A DNA stretch of 64,000 nt from UBA5603 sp964501315 (GCA_964501315.1 CAZCSO010000006.1:1-64000), one strand, 5' to 3'; counted from the stretch's first letter, positions 53,301 to 62,569 are shown. The notes: generated by a model from the sequence alone, not told the origin. Numbers and translations: made by a program.

Positions 53301-56300
53301 AATTGTATTAACCATGGAAAAATCACTTCTTCTTATCTTGATGAAGAAGATGAATTATATGGAATAATTGGCATGGGAAACACGCTTGCGGCTGGCATTG
53401 CGACACTTAACGCAGGGTCCATTCAGAATTCAGCCAATTTATCAAAAATAGGGATTTCGAGCCTTACCTCTCCAAATACCGGATATACTGCACAAACTCA
53501 AAGTTACTATTATTCGCCTACTGCAGGGTCAACTTATTCTATTCCGACCAACGTAGGCTATAACTCCATATATACGGATGCATACAAAGCCGGTAGAATG
53601 ATCTATGTCAATTCGGGCGTCATTGTGGCGGGAATTACGGCCGCTTCAATCAGTGGTAATGCTCGGGTTTACGATACGGCTAATAACGGAGACATTATCG
53701 GAATATCCTATGCTTATGTACGCGCTGGAGGCATTTTGGGTATCTCACTTAAAGAAGAATTGGATGCTATTGGAATTACTTCGGATTTAGGATATACGGA
53801 TACACCTTTAATTTCTACCTCGGTTCTTTCAAATGGGCTGAACTTTGGGAATGTAAGTGCAATTACCGATGTTAAGTCAATTTATACAACAAATGCGGTT
53901 ACTGTTTACGCTTCCTCTTCTTCAGCAAGCCAAAATATGTTGTGGTTATATCTCCCAGGATCTACCACCCGTTTAACCACTAATTATTACCCGTTGTCTA
54001 TTTATGAATCCACCATAAGAGGATCTGAAGAGCGACCTGCGATTTTTGCTTCGGCTGGTGGCGTCATTGCGTACGGCCTTGCCGTCATGCGTCGTATGTT
54101 AAATCACGGAACCATATCTGGAACCGACGTTGCCGGGGGTATTATTGGTGCAACGTATGTTATTGGCGGTAGCAGTGGTGGAACCGTAACAACGTATATT
54201 AATATCAATACCGCCATTAACTATGGTGATATTGAAGTGATTTCCACGTCGAGTATCGGAAATATCAGTAAACACGCACTTGATCATGAAGATATTGCTA
54301 ATGAATTTTTGACCGGTTCTGCTCGAACGGATATTTTATTTCCATATGCTATCGACTTAATGAGACGTTCTCCTGGAACAAAGCCAGGTTATGGCGGAAT
54401 AATCGGTCGATTACAACGTGGTTCTAATGGCGAAATGGAACCGACCGATCCTTCCCATTTTCAATTTATTGTGAATGTCAATAAAGACATTGACCTTATC
54501 GGTCGTATTGATCAGGTTTTCAACTGGACGGCTTCGAACTCAGCTTATTTATTTAGTTCGGCAAAAGGTAATTATTATTCAGCTAGAACGAATGATTCTA
54601 CTCAAGTCGTATTCACTGGTTATTATTATGCATATGCTTATTTGTCTAATCAACAAAGTTTAGGAAACTATAAATATACTTATACAGTTGATATTTCCAG
54701 ATATTATGAAATTATGGGTAAAAATGCTACACAAATTACGTATACCGGTACAAATCCGTTAACTAATTTTGTTGCAGGACAATATGCATATAGTGATAGC
54801 ACACCTTCCGGTCGTTATGTGTATTTATACATTGGCCCGATTGATGTACCATGGATTACAGAAGACCCCAGCGAAACACTGAACGATGAAGATGAATGGT
54901 TGTACGATGAAAACTTTCCAATTCGCGATGAGTTGAATAATCTTGATGAATTCATCTATTATATGCCCAATATTTTACTGGCGGATAAATTTTCTCAAGA
55001 GTGGTTGGATGAAGCGGAAACAATAGAAAATCCACAATATCGTGAATTTGGTATGTATGTTTTGTCTACGTCTGCTGGGTCGGATTTTGGGTTGGCTATT
55101 CCAGCCAATATCGATATCTTCTCAATGCGTTCCATCGACGAAACTAGTACGATAACGCCTTCTTTACTCAACATTAATTATGAAAGTGTTAGCGGTGATT
55201 ATCTAAATGATTTATCATCTGTTTTTGTTAACGATTATAATAGTTTACGTCAAACCAAATATAATGAAAAATCGCTGTTGATAGAAAGTTCAAGCACGTA
55301 TTTTAATTTGGATGAGTACATTACAGGCAATTATTATGACGAGGTTTTATACGAAGGTAGCAGTGTTGAATTGATTAATGGTGATATAAACGATACGACT
55401 GCTCCTTGGGATATTACGTTCACGATTTCTGTGGATGCGTTTATGGACAATCAAACGACTGCTCAATTTTCGATATCTCAAGCTTTTTCTTCAGCTTACT
55501 CTCTAATTGCGGTTAGTCCGGAAGTCTATTATGGAGGAACGCCTACTGAAGCCCAATTAAAAGCACTTAATGACTTACTTGTACTCGAAAGCGGATTGGG
55601 TGTATCTCAAAATTACGCTCCTGAATTATCCGTTACAATCCCTTCTCGAGATATTGTTAGCGCAACGGAAGTCTATGCGGGTGAAATAACCGTTTATTCT
55701 GAAGCGTTCGTAAACGACGATACGTTCTGGGAATCACAGTATTACACAACGTATGATGTTTATATTAACTTCTTGCCTTCCATTTCGCAACTGCCTGGAG
55801 TCAATCTCATTGATTACGTTTATTTCAATGGATCGAGTGTTAATGTTAATTACGACACAGCGACCGCAGTCGATGTGACGGGTATTGGCAATGTAAATTA
55901 TAATGGTACAATCGCGTTTGATTTTTATGATACCAAAGGCGTATTTACACCTGGTTTTGATTTTATTAACAACATTGAACTCTATTATCTCAACGGATCT
56001 ACTCCGGTGTTGGTAGATGAGGATTATTATGTCATAAGTTCGACCCCTGCAGAGGTTATATCAAACATTGGCTATTATTCATTTTCATTGGATTTTACAT
56101 CTGCACAACTAAAAGCAGGAAATTATGTGATATATTATAAGTATTATCCATCGATGGATCCGTATACGATTACATTTGATAAAACCGCCTCAAATCAAAC
56201 CTCAATCAACGATTTTACGTATTATTCTGAATCGGGTTCAGTCGAAATTGTTGGAACATCGATTACTTCGTTAATCAACTTTGGATATCCATTATCGTTA

Positions 56301-57923
56301 AACACTTCGATTGATAGCTCTTCAACAGGGGCTGCGGTATATTTAACACAAACCACGTATTGGGCACAATACATGACGGATGAATCGATGATTCTTAGTC
56401 CTTTTGCCACGTTGACATCTGTAACCATCGGAACACCGACGTACTCTGGGACAAATTATCGACAATATTTGGTCACCTATCGTATTACGGCTGAAGATGG
56501 GACTACCTACTCAGATTATTCCCATACTATTACTGAAAGAACAGTTTCCGTTGAATCAGTCTTTAAGAACAACAATGAAGCAAATATCGATGATTTGTAT
56601 GCGGCGAGAGAAGATGAGGTTAATATCTTCGAAATCAGCTTAGGCTTTGATTCGACGCTTGACCTTTACCGGTTATCGGGATCCTATCCATATCTCGTGA
56701 TAACGTATTCTTCATTGGTTGATCCCATCGAAGGAATATCCCATTATGTGGAAGATGATTCGCTTTTTGTTGCAATGACCTACGAATCGTTACCGGGAGA
56801 TTATGACATTATCATTGAAATATATCAAGATGCCACTACGGTTGTTTTGGTTGATACATTAACGATTACTAAGAATCAAGGTATTGATGCTTACATCAAA
56901 GATATTAAGTTTTCTTCGGCAACGACGATTGTTGAGTATCCAATTATTCGTGTGACCGATGAAGATGGAATTGACATCACCACCGAATACGATCCGCGTG
57001 TTTATTTTGATGGAATTGATTACGATGGGGCTGATATCGGTGACGAATCCATCCCCTACGATCCAGAAAATTATTTCCGTATCGATGGCGCTGTATCCAA
57101 CACGCCATTAGACCAGTATGTTCCGAACATTGTCGAATACTTGCCATATGGAGCCTCTGTTGCCTTAGGGACATGGGACACCAATACGCAAGAATGGGTT
57201 TTCGGCACACCTGTTAAAGAAGGAGACAGTCTTCAACCACTCGTTGCCAATTTTACAATTGATCCAAAAACCGGAAATCCTGGTGACAACGTAAAAATTC
57301 CTTACAAAGTCGTATCAGAAAGTAATCCCAACAACTGGGTCATCTATTACATCACTGTAACTGATAAAACCTATAATGTTACCATTAACTTTAATATTTT
57401 TTATTGTTCTGATACTCCTGAAGTGTGCGAATCGGTAACGACTGCCGACGAATTTGAAGAAACCTTGTTTATGATTACGGTTAAAAATTACATCGTATAT
57501 GATAATGATGTACTGGTTGAAGTTTTAGATTACGATGGAAATACCAACCCAGCTCTATTCCCTTCCTTTGATGAGGCGAGAACTCTCAATAACCAGATGG
57601 TTCAATTCTATTATCCTAATACCGTCAATCACGAGTACAAACTAGGACGTAATCGGGCTGGATTCTTTACCTTTGACTTAGCTTTACCGCGTGATGCTTA
57701 TTTGAATCCATTGTATACCTTTGAAATACTCCACGATAACGACACGTATACGTTAGATGCGGCCAATTCATTCGATTCCCGTTTGGTAGGATATTACTAT
57801 TATATTGGGAAGGCCGAATACAATCGAACCGCTAACTTTAATATTTATATCCGTAAGGTTACTCCCTCAACAGAAAAACCTTGGGGACTTTATGATTTCT
57901 TTAGATCCTGGTTTCAGGAATAG
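50313..57923 (+). CDS. Giant secreted repeat protein (predicted beta-helix adhesin)
   Basis: A 2536-residue protein, by far the largest in the window. A signal-type helix (about 9-35) ends in PVWA. Residues about 90-1500 contain irregular beta-helix/GLUG-like units recognisable by GGLVGQSSG, YIGGIVGTA, GGIIGYLYN, AGGIIGATY and many N[HY]G[ETKD]I turns (NHGKIT, NYGEIT, NYGDIE, NHGTIS). The later 1000 residues are beta-rich modules, with an acidic Tyr/Asp-rich composition and a two-Cys segment near the C-terminus. No LPXTG, lipobox or C-terminal helix is seen, so anchoring is unknown. AGGAGGTGAG precedes the ATG. It is expressed behind the c-di-GMP-type riboswitch and probably acts in adhesion or matrix formation. 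Confidence 0.75.
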   Translation: MRYLYRKDFYILRFMVTTMTLLFLIFTMVLSGITPVWASRLFPNLPDEQIDEFRGDFDWDLTLTPPSSASDYIVYSDFRDNYCLFDTSISTCQSAVNGKYIRIDTAEDLYRFSVDVSYEDFYITGDPVEDKVLSWDKKAFLLSLHYKLGNNIDYSVMGAKTFISIGYHLPDASSYDVPSALNNLFTGTFDGQGFTISNLYVAGYQYLIYEDNSGSTTEYIPTTEYYAMFNYNMGTIQNFGLIDPTLEVLQYVEDMHSIATLVGYNIGTSSQNAIVDHVYVIDTRTSVYEAGLRYNIGTISEDVKAAGMVHTNGQYGVFTNAYFVSILVVNAYYFNKIDGQPVLYYNYGTISQLAFDDTVYLETVLTYNIEAKNGLATSETTTMLKSGTDSVLNDLDDRWHFYASDSYPILLGFESEGGYFLINDAIDFVFFSRALSFITKYDAVHEYKQANYRLTNDIDLSTLAPGAYKTSSATFEGTLTGLIDESHPDYPENPEDYTYNDNFYIYNLDISTGIIRNNVYYAGLFSILGSSSSVNNINFSDVSISLTDTESYYSYPFYIGLVAGRNSAGTLENIITHTDVSIYLGDDAIGETHVGGLVGQSSGLISHVQASGTLDAGIHTISSSYTITPRIYIGGIVGTAITNQLRIEEAVHQGTITGFSTTSTPAFSSGYTNYQLKMGGIIGYLYNTSSVKHQLLNVSNKGSIIIRNISDSTTPDPTQHIGGVFGELEGNAPTLEDAEENYLFANLHNEGNFTATYATGVAIVRVAGIGVNNASEHIEYALLSNGSSDGSNGHFTLNSEPTATTNNLFKFTGIIFDVGSTGVTLSRVYNHANLNYSTGYSTYVSPLYYSLSNTSSTIRYSSNYGNISLIKSDLSSITISNSFSMSGISSSSNISYLNVFNYGIISVVNVNIQGYSLFVSGIARELSQDNYMKNSVNYGEITVAKITSRSTLWTAVQTDSSTRNIFIAGLVNINKAGDLQSFALDADNPVAEEGIINCINHGKITSSYLDEEDELYGIIGMGNTLAAGIATLNAGSIQNSANLSKIGISSLTSPNTGYTAQTQSYYYSPTAGSTYSIPTNVGYNSIYTDAYKAGRMIYVNSGVIVAGITAASISGNARVYDTANNGDIIGISYAYVRAGGILGISLKEELDAIGITSDLGYTDTPLISTSVLSNGLNFGNVSAITDVKSIYTTNAVTVYASSSSASQNMLWLYLPGSTTRLTTNYYPLSIYESTIRGSEERPAIFASAGGVIAYGLAVMRRMLNHGTISGTDVAGGIIGATYVIGGSSGGTVTTYININTAINYGDIEVISTSSIGNISKHALDHEDIANEFLTGSARTDILFPYAIDLMRRSPGTKPGYGGIIGRLQRGSNGEMEPTDPSHFQFIVNVNKDIDLIGRIDQVFNWTASNSAYLFSSAKGNYYSARTNDSTQVVFTGYYYAYAYLSNQQSLGNYKYTYTVDISRYYEIMGKNATQITYTGTNPLTNFVAGQYAYSDSTPSGRYVYLYIGPIDVPWITEDPSETLNDEDEWLYDENFPIRDELNNLDEFIYYMPNILLADKFSQEWLDEAETIENPQYREFGMYVLSTSAGSDFGLAIPANIDIFSMRSIDETSTITPSLLNINYESVSGDYLNDLSSVFVNDYNSLRQTKYNEKSLLIESSSTYFNLDEYITGNYYDEVLYEGSSVELINGDINDTTAPWDITFTISVDAFMDNQTTAQFSISQAFSSAYSLIAVSPEVYYGGTPTEAQLKALNDLLVLESGLGVSQNYAPELSVTIPSRDIVSATEVYAGEITVYSEAFVNDDTFWESQYYTTYDVYINFLPSISQLPGVNLIDYVYFNGSSVNVNYDTATAVDVTGIGNVNYNGTIAFDFYDTKGVFTPGFDFINNIELYYLNGSTPVLVDEDYYVISSTPAEVISNIGYYSFSLDFTSAQLKAGNYVIYYKYYPSMDPYTITFDKTASNQTSINDFTYYSESGSVEIVGTSITSLINFGYPLSLNTSIDSSSTGAAVYLTQTTYWAQYMTDESMILSPFATLTSVTIGTPTYSGTNYRQYLVTYRITAEDGTTYSDYSHTITERTVSVESVFKNNNEANIDDLYAAREDEVNIFEISLGFDSTLDLYRLSGSYPYLVITYSSLVDPIEGISHYVEDDSLFVAMTYESLPGDYDIIIEIYQDATTVVLVDTLTITKNQGIDAYIKDIKFSSATTIVEYPIIRVTDEDGIDITTEYDPRVYFDGIDYDGADIGDESIPYDPENYFRIDGAVSNTPLDQYVPNIVEYLPYGASVALGTWDTNTQEWVFGTPVKEGDSLQPLVANFTIDPKTGNPGDNVKIPYKVVSESNPNNWVIYYITVTDKTYNVTINFNIFYCSDTPEVCESVTTADEFEETLFMITVKNYIVYDNDVLVEVLDYDGNTNPALFPSFDEARTLNNQMVQFYYPNTVNHEYKLGRNRAGFFTFDLALPRDAYLNPLYTFEILHDNDTYTLDAANSFDSRLVGYYYYIGKAEYNRTANFNIYIRKVTPSTEKPWGLYDFFRSWFQE

Positions 57924-57941
57924 AATTTGAGGTGACCATTA

Positions 57942-59129
57942 TTGGCAAAACGACGATCCTATAAAAAACGAAAAAAGACAGCTAAGGTTGTTAAACCGAG
58001 ACATTATCAGTTAACATCCTCTATTGTTGGCCTCACACTGTTTGTAAGTGCGCTCTTTTTGTCAATCTTGATTGCGGCATTAATTTTCTTATTGTTAGAA
58101 GAATGGCCATTAAGTATGGAAATAACCTACGGCATTGCTCTGGGTTTGATGGTCATCTTTCTTATTATCATAGGAATCACATTGAGTAAAAAAATCAAAC
58201 GAACCATCCAACCCATGGATGACATCATCAAAGCCATTGACGATATCAAACAAGGTCATTTTGACATCGAAGTTAAAATGGATGAGAAAAACGAGTTTAT
58301 AGATGTCGCTAACAGTGTCAATGAAATGGCAAAAGATGTCGGCCAACAAATCGATTTGGTTTATAAGAACTTTCTCTTTGATTCTGTATCGGGTATGAAA
58401 AACCGAAGAGCCTGCCACAAAGAAATTGATGATTTAACGAATTCATCTTCGGACAAAGTTGCGTTTTGCTTAATTGACATCATCAACATCAAAAACATCA
58501 ACATGCTTCGTGGACAAGCCGTCGGCGATGAATTATTAAAGGTTTTTGCCGATCAATTGGCCTCTTCTATCGGTGACCGTGAACGCGTGTTTGCCAACAG
58601 CGGTAGCGAATTTTTGTTTCTTATTCCCAAAGTAACGACATTAGAAGTCGTCGACAAAGCAGTTAAATCAATTTTAGAAGGCTACAAAGAACCTTTAGCG
58701 GTTCGCGGTAGTAAAGTAGCTGTTCAAGTCAATATCGGGATCTCGATTTATCCATATGATGGCAAAAAGACAGACGAACTGATAAAAAAAGCCGATACTG
58801 CGTTGTATAAAGCTAAGCAAGCGGGTATTAACCGTCATGTCTTCTACAACGATCANNNNNNNNNNNNNNNNNNNNNNNNNNNNNNNNNNNNNNNNNNNNN
58901 NNNNNNNNNNNNNNNNNNNNNNNNNNNNNNNNNNNNNNNNNNNNNNNNNNNNNNNGTTGAGAATCGTAAACAATACGAATTCCTTAAACAAATCAGTTGC
59001 GATGTCTATCAAGGCTTCTTGTTTTCAAAACCGCTCGATTTCGATCAGACGGTCGAATACATCGATCAGTTTTATAAAGTCGCGAAGGCAAAACGTGTGG
59101 ACGTCTTTGCGAAAGACTATGTTGAATAA
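57942..59129 (+). CDS. Membrane GGDEF-EAL protein with decayed GGDEF, interrupted by assembly gap
   Basis: Two transmembrane helices (about 27-50 and 58-80) and a HAMP-like linker (MDDIIKAIDDIKQGHFD) lead to a GGDEF domain starting FDSVSGMKNRRACHK. The active-site loop reads NSGSEF, lacking GGDEF, so cyclase activity is unlikely. After a 100-N gap, the frame resumes with the end of an EAL domain (CDVYQGFLFSKPL). About 200 residues of EAL must be hidden, so the gap length is only a placeholder. The start is TTG at 57942 with GAGGTGA upstream, 18 bases after the giant gene. It probably binds or degrades c-di-GMP to tune the operon. Confidence 0.8.
   Translation: MAKRRSYKKRKKTAKVVKPRHYQLTSSIVGLTLFVSALFLSILIAALIFLLLEEWPLSMEITYGIALGLMVIFLIIIGITLSKKIKRTIQPMDDIIKAIDDIKQGHFDIEVKMDEKNEFIDVANSVNEMAKDVGQQIDLVYKNFLFDSVSGMKNRRACHKEIDDLTNSSSDKVAFCLIDIINIKNINMLRGQAVGDELLKVFADQLASSIGDRERVFANSGSEFLFLIPKVTTLEVVDKAVKSILEGYKEPLAVRGSKVAVQVNIGISIYPYDGKKTDELIKKADTALYKAKQAGINRHVFYNDXXXXXXXXXXXXXXXXXXXXXXXXXXXXXXXXXXVENRKQYEFLKQISCDVYQGFLFSKPLDFDQTVEYIDQFYKVAKAKRVDVFAKDYVE
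58856..58955. other. Assembly gap (100 N)
   Basis: Exactly 100 N inside the EAL region of the first GGDEF-EAL gene. The protein needs far more than 33 residues here, so the true length is unknown. Confidence 0.99.
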
Positions 59130-59140
59130 GGAGGATGCTC

Positions 59141-60475
59141 ATGGGAAACTTATTTTTAGCGGGTGTGAACGCCGAAGAAAACGCACTCGAAATCTTAACC
59201 GCTGCGATTATCATTATCGTGACCTTGGGCATCGTTATTGTCTTGTTTTTAAACCTTCGTCATGAATTTAGACGATATCGCGAAGATAAGTTAGCGGCGA
59301 AATCCATTGATAACACCGAAAAAGACGAGATGGACAAATCACACCTCGTCAGCGACAAGAAAAAAGCTAAAAAGGCTCGAGACTTGTTGGGGATGATCGA
59401 TGGCGCCATCACCGAAGCGAAAGAAGGACAAGTCAGTGCGCTGTTCTTCTTGGATTTGGATAACTTTCGATCGATTGCGGAACGTTATGGCGATCCGGTA
59501 GCGGATAAGATCATGTTAGAGGTCAGTGCCAAATTGAAACGTTTTGGCGACAAGAATTCCATTTCCGGTCGTCATGACAGTGATTCACTGATCTTTTATA
59601 TGATCAACGCAACGGATACGGAAATCATTGAAGAAACCGCCAAAAATTTACTTGATCTCATTAACGAACCGCTCAAAGTTACCCCAGAACTCATGACGGC
59701 TTCCATCGGGGTTTCCCTATTCCCATACGATGGTATTACGGCTCTTCAGTTGATGAAAAATGCCGAAATTGCACTCTATGTTGCCAAAAAACAAGGAAAG
59801 AATCGTTTTTCGATGTATTCGGACGAACTAATCGAAAAAGAACAGTTCAACATTAACTATTATAACGAAATCAAAAAAGCGATTTCCAACGACGAATTCT
59901 TGCTTTACTATCAACCCATCGTCGATATCAAAACCGGAAAACTTATTGGACTGGAATCGTTGTTACGATGGAATCACCCAACGATGGGAATTTTATCTCC
60001 CGGAAAATTTTTGAACGTTATGGATCTGACCGGAGATATCACCTGGTTTGGAAACTGGGGATTTGAAAAGATTGTTTCGACCTACATGCAATGGAAAAAA
60101 ATCATGCAAATTAAAGATGTCTTTATTTCCACAAACTTAAGTCCGAAACAATTGGTCATGGAAAATCTCGCCAAACAGTTTTACGATGTCGTCAAGAAAT
60201 ACGAAACCGAAGCTGAAAACTTNNNNNNNNNNNNNNNNNNNNNNNNNNNNNNNNNNNNNNNNNNNNNNNNNNNNNNNNNNNNNNNNNNNNNNNNNNNNNN
60301 NNNNNNNNNNNNNNNNNNNNNNATGGAAGATGTGAATATGATCTATAAGATGTTGGATTTGGGTGTTCGTTTTTATCAAGGGTATTACTTTAGCCAACCA
60401 AAATCCAAAGACGAGATTGTTCAAATTATCAAACGTCCGCCTTGGAACGTTGACGAATTCAATCGCGAATATTAA
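59141..60475 (+). CDS. GGDEF-EAL phosphodiesterase-like protein, interrupted by assembly gap
   Basis: One N-terminal membrane helix (about 18-38), then a GGDEF-fold domain whose signature is decayed to HDSDS, then an EAL domain. The EAL domain starts YYQPIVDIKTGKLIGLESLLRW; the EAL triplet is E-S-L and the metal-binding Glu is kept. STNLSPKQL keeps the Asn ligand. A 100-N gap removes the region that should hold EITE, DDFGTG and LKID; the frame ends with VRFYQGYYFSQP. A c-di-GMP phosphodiesterase controlled by GTP is the likely role. AAGGAGG precedes the ATG at 59141, 11 bases after the previous gene. Confidence 0.82.
   Translation: MGNLFLAGVNAEENALEILTAAIIIIVTLGIVIVLFLNLRHEFRRYREDKLAAKSIDNTEKDEMDKSHLVSDKKKAKKARDLLGMIDGAITEAKEGQVSALFFLDLDNFRSIAERYGDPVADKIMLEVSAKLKRFGDKNSISGRHDSDSLIFYMINATDTEIIEETAKNLLDLINEPLKVTPELMTASIGVSLFPYDGITALQLMKNAEIALYVAKKQGKNRFSMYSDELIEKEQFNINYYNEIKKAISNDEFLLYYQPIVDIKTGKLIGLESLLRWNHPTMGILSPGKFLNVMDLTGDITWFGNWGFEKIVSTYMQWKKIMQIKDVFISTNLSPKQLVMENLAKQFYDVVKKYETEAENXXXXXXXXXXXXXXXXXXXXXXXXXXXXXXXXXXMEDVNMIYKMLDLGVRFYQGYYFSQPKSKDEIVQIIKRPPWNVDEFNREY
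60223..60322. other. Assembly gap (100 N)
   Basis: Exactly 100 N inside the EAL domain of the second GGDEF-EAL gene. About 100 residues are expected here, so the real gap is nearer 300 bases. Confidence 0.99.
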
Positions 60476-60479
60476 TTAT

Positions 60480-60518
60480 AAAAGTCGTCTCACAATCATG
60501 CGAGACGACTTTTTTTTA
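60480..60518. terminator. Bidirectional terminator after the riboswitch operon
   Basis: AAAGTCGTCTC / GAGACGACTTT eleven-base stem, T8 on the plus side. Confidence 0.9.
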
Positions 60519-61127
60519 TGAATGAATAAATAGACCAGCATCAATCATTTTCATCGCTTCATCAACGATGAAGTCGACATCAAAATCCGTTGATTCGGGT
60601 TTAAACAATACTTGAAGCCCAACGAAATTGGATATTCCCATGAGGATATAGGACACCGTTTCTAAATCAATGTCACTTCTAACTTCATTTTTATCGACGT
60701 AGGTTTGAAGGTGATGCAAGTACGACGTTGCAAACGACGTATAATAATGCTTGAAGATTTCAAAATCAACGAAGAGCGATTCCCATACGATCCGATAGGC
60801 TAACGGGTCTTTTTTGACATAAAGAATGAATGCCTTTAACCCGGCTTTTTCGATATCATAGCGAGTCTTCAGTCCTTCAATGGCCTTATTCGAGGCGTTA
60901 CGAATGCTGGTTTTGTATTGATCAAGCAAGTACAAATACAATCCTAACTTATGATCGAAGTAGATGTAAAACGTACCGGCAGCCACTCGCGATTTGGCGA
61001 TGATGTCGTTGATGGAGGTGGCTTGATAACCATTTAATGAAAATAATCTTTTTCCCGTTTTTATGATGCGATCAAACGTTTTTTGACCGACTTTTGTTTT
61101 TGGCAAACGCCAATAAATTTCTTCCAT
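60516..61127 (-). CDS. TetR-family transcriptional regulator
   Basis: A 203-residue TetR repressor with the N-terminal helix-turn-helix (FDRIIKTGKRLFSLNGYQATSINDIIAKSRVAAGTFYIYFDHK). The C-terminal domain is variable and would bind the inducer, which for a fatty-acid-type operon may be an acyl-CoA (inference). It is divergent from the thiolase operon, with a palindrome in the shared gap. GGTGA precedes the ATG at 61127; two upstream in-frame ATGs are poorer. Confidence 0.9.
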   Translation of the reverse strand: MEEIYWRLPKTKVGQKTFDRIIKTGKRLFSLNGYQATSINDIIAKSRVAAGTFYIYFDHKLGLYLYLLDQYKTSIRNASNKAIEGLKTRYDIEKAGLKAFILYVKKDPLAYRIVWESLFVDFEIFKHYYTSFATSYLHHLQTYVDKNEVRSDIDLETVSYILMGISNFVGLQVLFKPESTDFDVDFIVDEAMKMIDAGLFIHS

Positions 61128-61192
61128 AATCATCACCTTCATTCATTGTATCGAAGCTTTCACTATTTTTCAATAGGGTTTCTAAATTTATC

Positions 61193-61204
61193 GCGATATA
61201 TCGC
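61193..61204. promoter_or_regulatory. Candidate TetR operator palindrome
   Basis: Perfect 12-base palindrome GCGATATATCGC in the 225-base gap between the divergent TetR and thiolase genes, 60 bases upstream of the thiolase -35. Confidence 0.45.
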
Positions 61205-61263
61205 AGTTTTTTTATGATGAATAAATGTTCAAGTTGATTTTCGCCATCATTCCATGAAAGCGC

Positions 61264-61292
61264 TTGACAAAATTAGCTTTATTGATTACTAT
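61264..61292 (+). promoter_or_regulatory. Promoter of the thiolase operon
   Basis: TTGACA (61264-61269), 17-bp spacer, TACTAT (61287-61292), 60 bases before the ATG at 61353. Confidence 0.75.
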
Positions 61293-61352
61293 TTTTATAT
61301 CTTATGACGATTAATTCTTGATTGAATGAATGACGAAAAGGAGTGCAAATTC

Positions 61353-62558
61353 ATGGTTCAAAAAGTATTTATTATCGGGGCTAAACGGAGCCCAATTGGT
61401 TCATTCTTAGGAGCTTTAAAAGACGTACATCCCGTTGATTTGGGTGTTCAGGTATTAAAGCCGTTGCTCGAAAAAACGAACGTACCGGTCGATCAGATTG
61501 ATGAAGTGATTATTGGTAACGTGTTATCAGCCGGCATCGGACAAGGCATCGCCAGACAAGTTTCAATTAAGAGTGGCATTCCTGTTCACGTTCCTGCTTA
61601 TTCGGTCAATATGATTTGCGGATCAGGCATGAAATCCGTTATAAACGGTTACGTTTCGATTGCCTCGGGATTATCGAACTTAATCGTCGCCGGTGGCGTC
61701 GAATCAATGAGTTTTGCGCCCTATTTAATTCCAGGGAAAGCGCGTGACGGGATGAAGATGAGCGATTTTACGGTTGTCGATCACATGATTAACGAAGGAC
61801 TAACCGACGCTTTCAGCAAAGTCCACATGGGAATTACCGCTGAAAACATTGTTGATCAATACCAAATCTCGCGTAATGATCAAGAACAATTCGCTCTTGA
61901 TAGTCAACAAAAAGCCATCAAGGCCGTTGATGACGGTGTCTTTGATGACGAGATTCAACCGATTGAAATCATGGTCAAAAAAGACATCATTTCATTTGCC
62001 AAAGACGAATATCCGAACCGGACGACCTCACTCGAAAAGATGGCGAAGTTACGACCCGCTTTCAAACCGGATGGCGCCGTAACCGCCGCCACTTCATCGG
62101 GAATCAACGACGGCGCTAGTTTCGTCATATTGGCGAGCGAAGCCATGGTGAAAGAACACAACTTGCCAATCCTCGCTGAAATCGTGAGCGTTGGTCAGGG
62201 TGGCGTTGATCCGTCAGTAATGGGATTAGGACCGATTCCTGCTATTCGTGCAGCTCTTAAACAAGCCAACTTACCCTTGTCATCGATGGAACTTGTCGAA
62301 CTCAACGAAGCGTTTGCCGCACAATCACTGGGCGTCATCGACGAGTTGACAAACGAATACCATCTCGATAAGCAAGCGTTTATGAAAAACGTAAACGTTA
62401 ATGGGGGTGCCATTGCCTTAGGTCACCCAATCGGAGCTTCCGGGAATCGGATATTGGTTACCTTGCTCTATGAAATGATGCGCCGTAACACTACCTATGG
62501 CCTTGCAAGCCTCTGCATCGGTGGTGGAATGGGCACGGCCGTCATCGTAAAACGATAA
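61353..62558 (+). CDS. Acetyl-CoA acetyltransferase (thiolase)
   Basis: A 401-residue thiolase that condenses two acetyl-CoA to acetoacetyl-CoA or runs the reverse cleavage. The nucleophile is C89 in NMICGSGMKSV; GHPIGASG (near residue 358) and CIGGGMGTA (near 386) carry the other catalytic His and Cys. Length and motifs suit the biosynthetic AtoB/PhaA type. AAGGAG precedes the ATG at 61353. It leads an operon with an SDR reductase and a ketoacyl-synthase III-like gene. Confidence 0.94.
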   Translation: MVQKVFIIGAKRSPIGSFLGALKDVHPVDLGVQVLKPLLEKTNVPVDQIDEVIIGNVLSAGIGQGIARQVSIKSGIPVHVPAYSVNMICGSGMKSVINGYVSIASGLSNLIVAGGVESMSFAPYLIPGKARDGMKMSDFTVVDHMINEGLTDAFSKVHMGITAENIVDQYQISRNDQEQFALDSQQKAIKAVDDGVFDDEIQPIEIMVKKDIISFAKDEYPNRTTSLEKMAKLRPAFKPDGAVTAATSSGINDGASFVILASEAMVKEHNLPILAEIVSVGQGGVDPSVMGLGPIPAIRAALKQANLPLSSMELVELNEAFAAQSLGVIDELTNEYHLDKQAFMKNVNVNGGAIALGHPIGASGNRILVTLLYEMMRRNTTYGLASLCIGGGMGTAVIVKR

Positions 62559-62569
62559 AGGAGAATTCT

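Noticed and set aside
58837..59265. Alternative open frames spanning the N runs
   Set aside because: They are open only because N codons are not stops; the GGDEF-EAL frame explains both sides.
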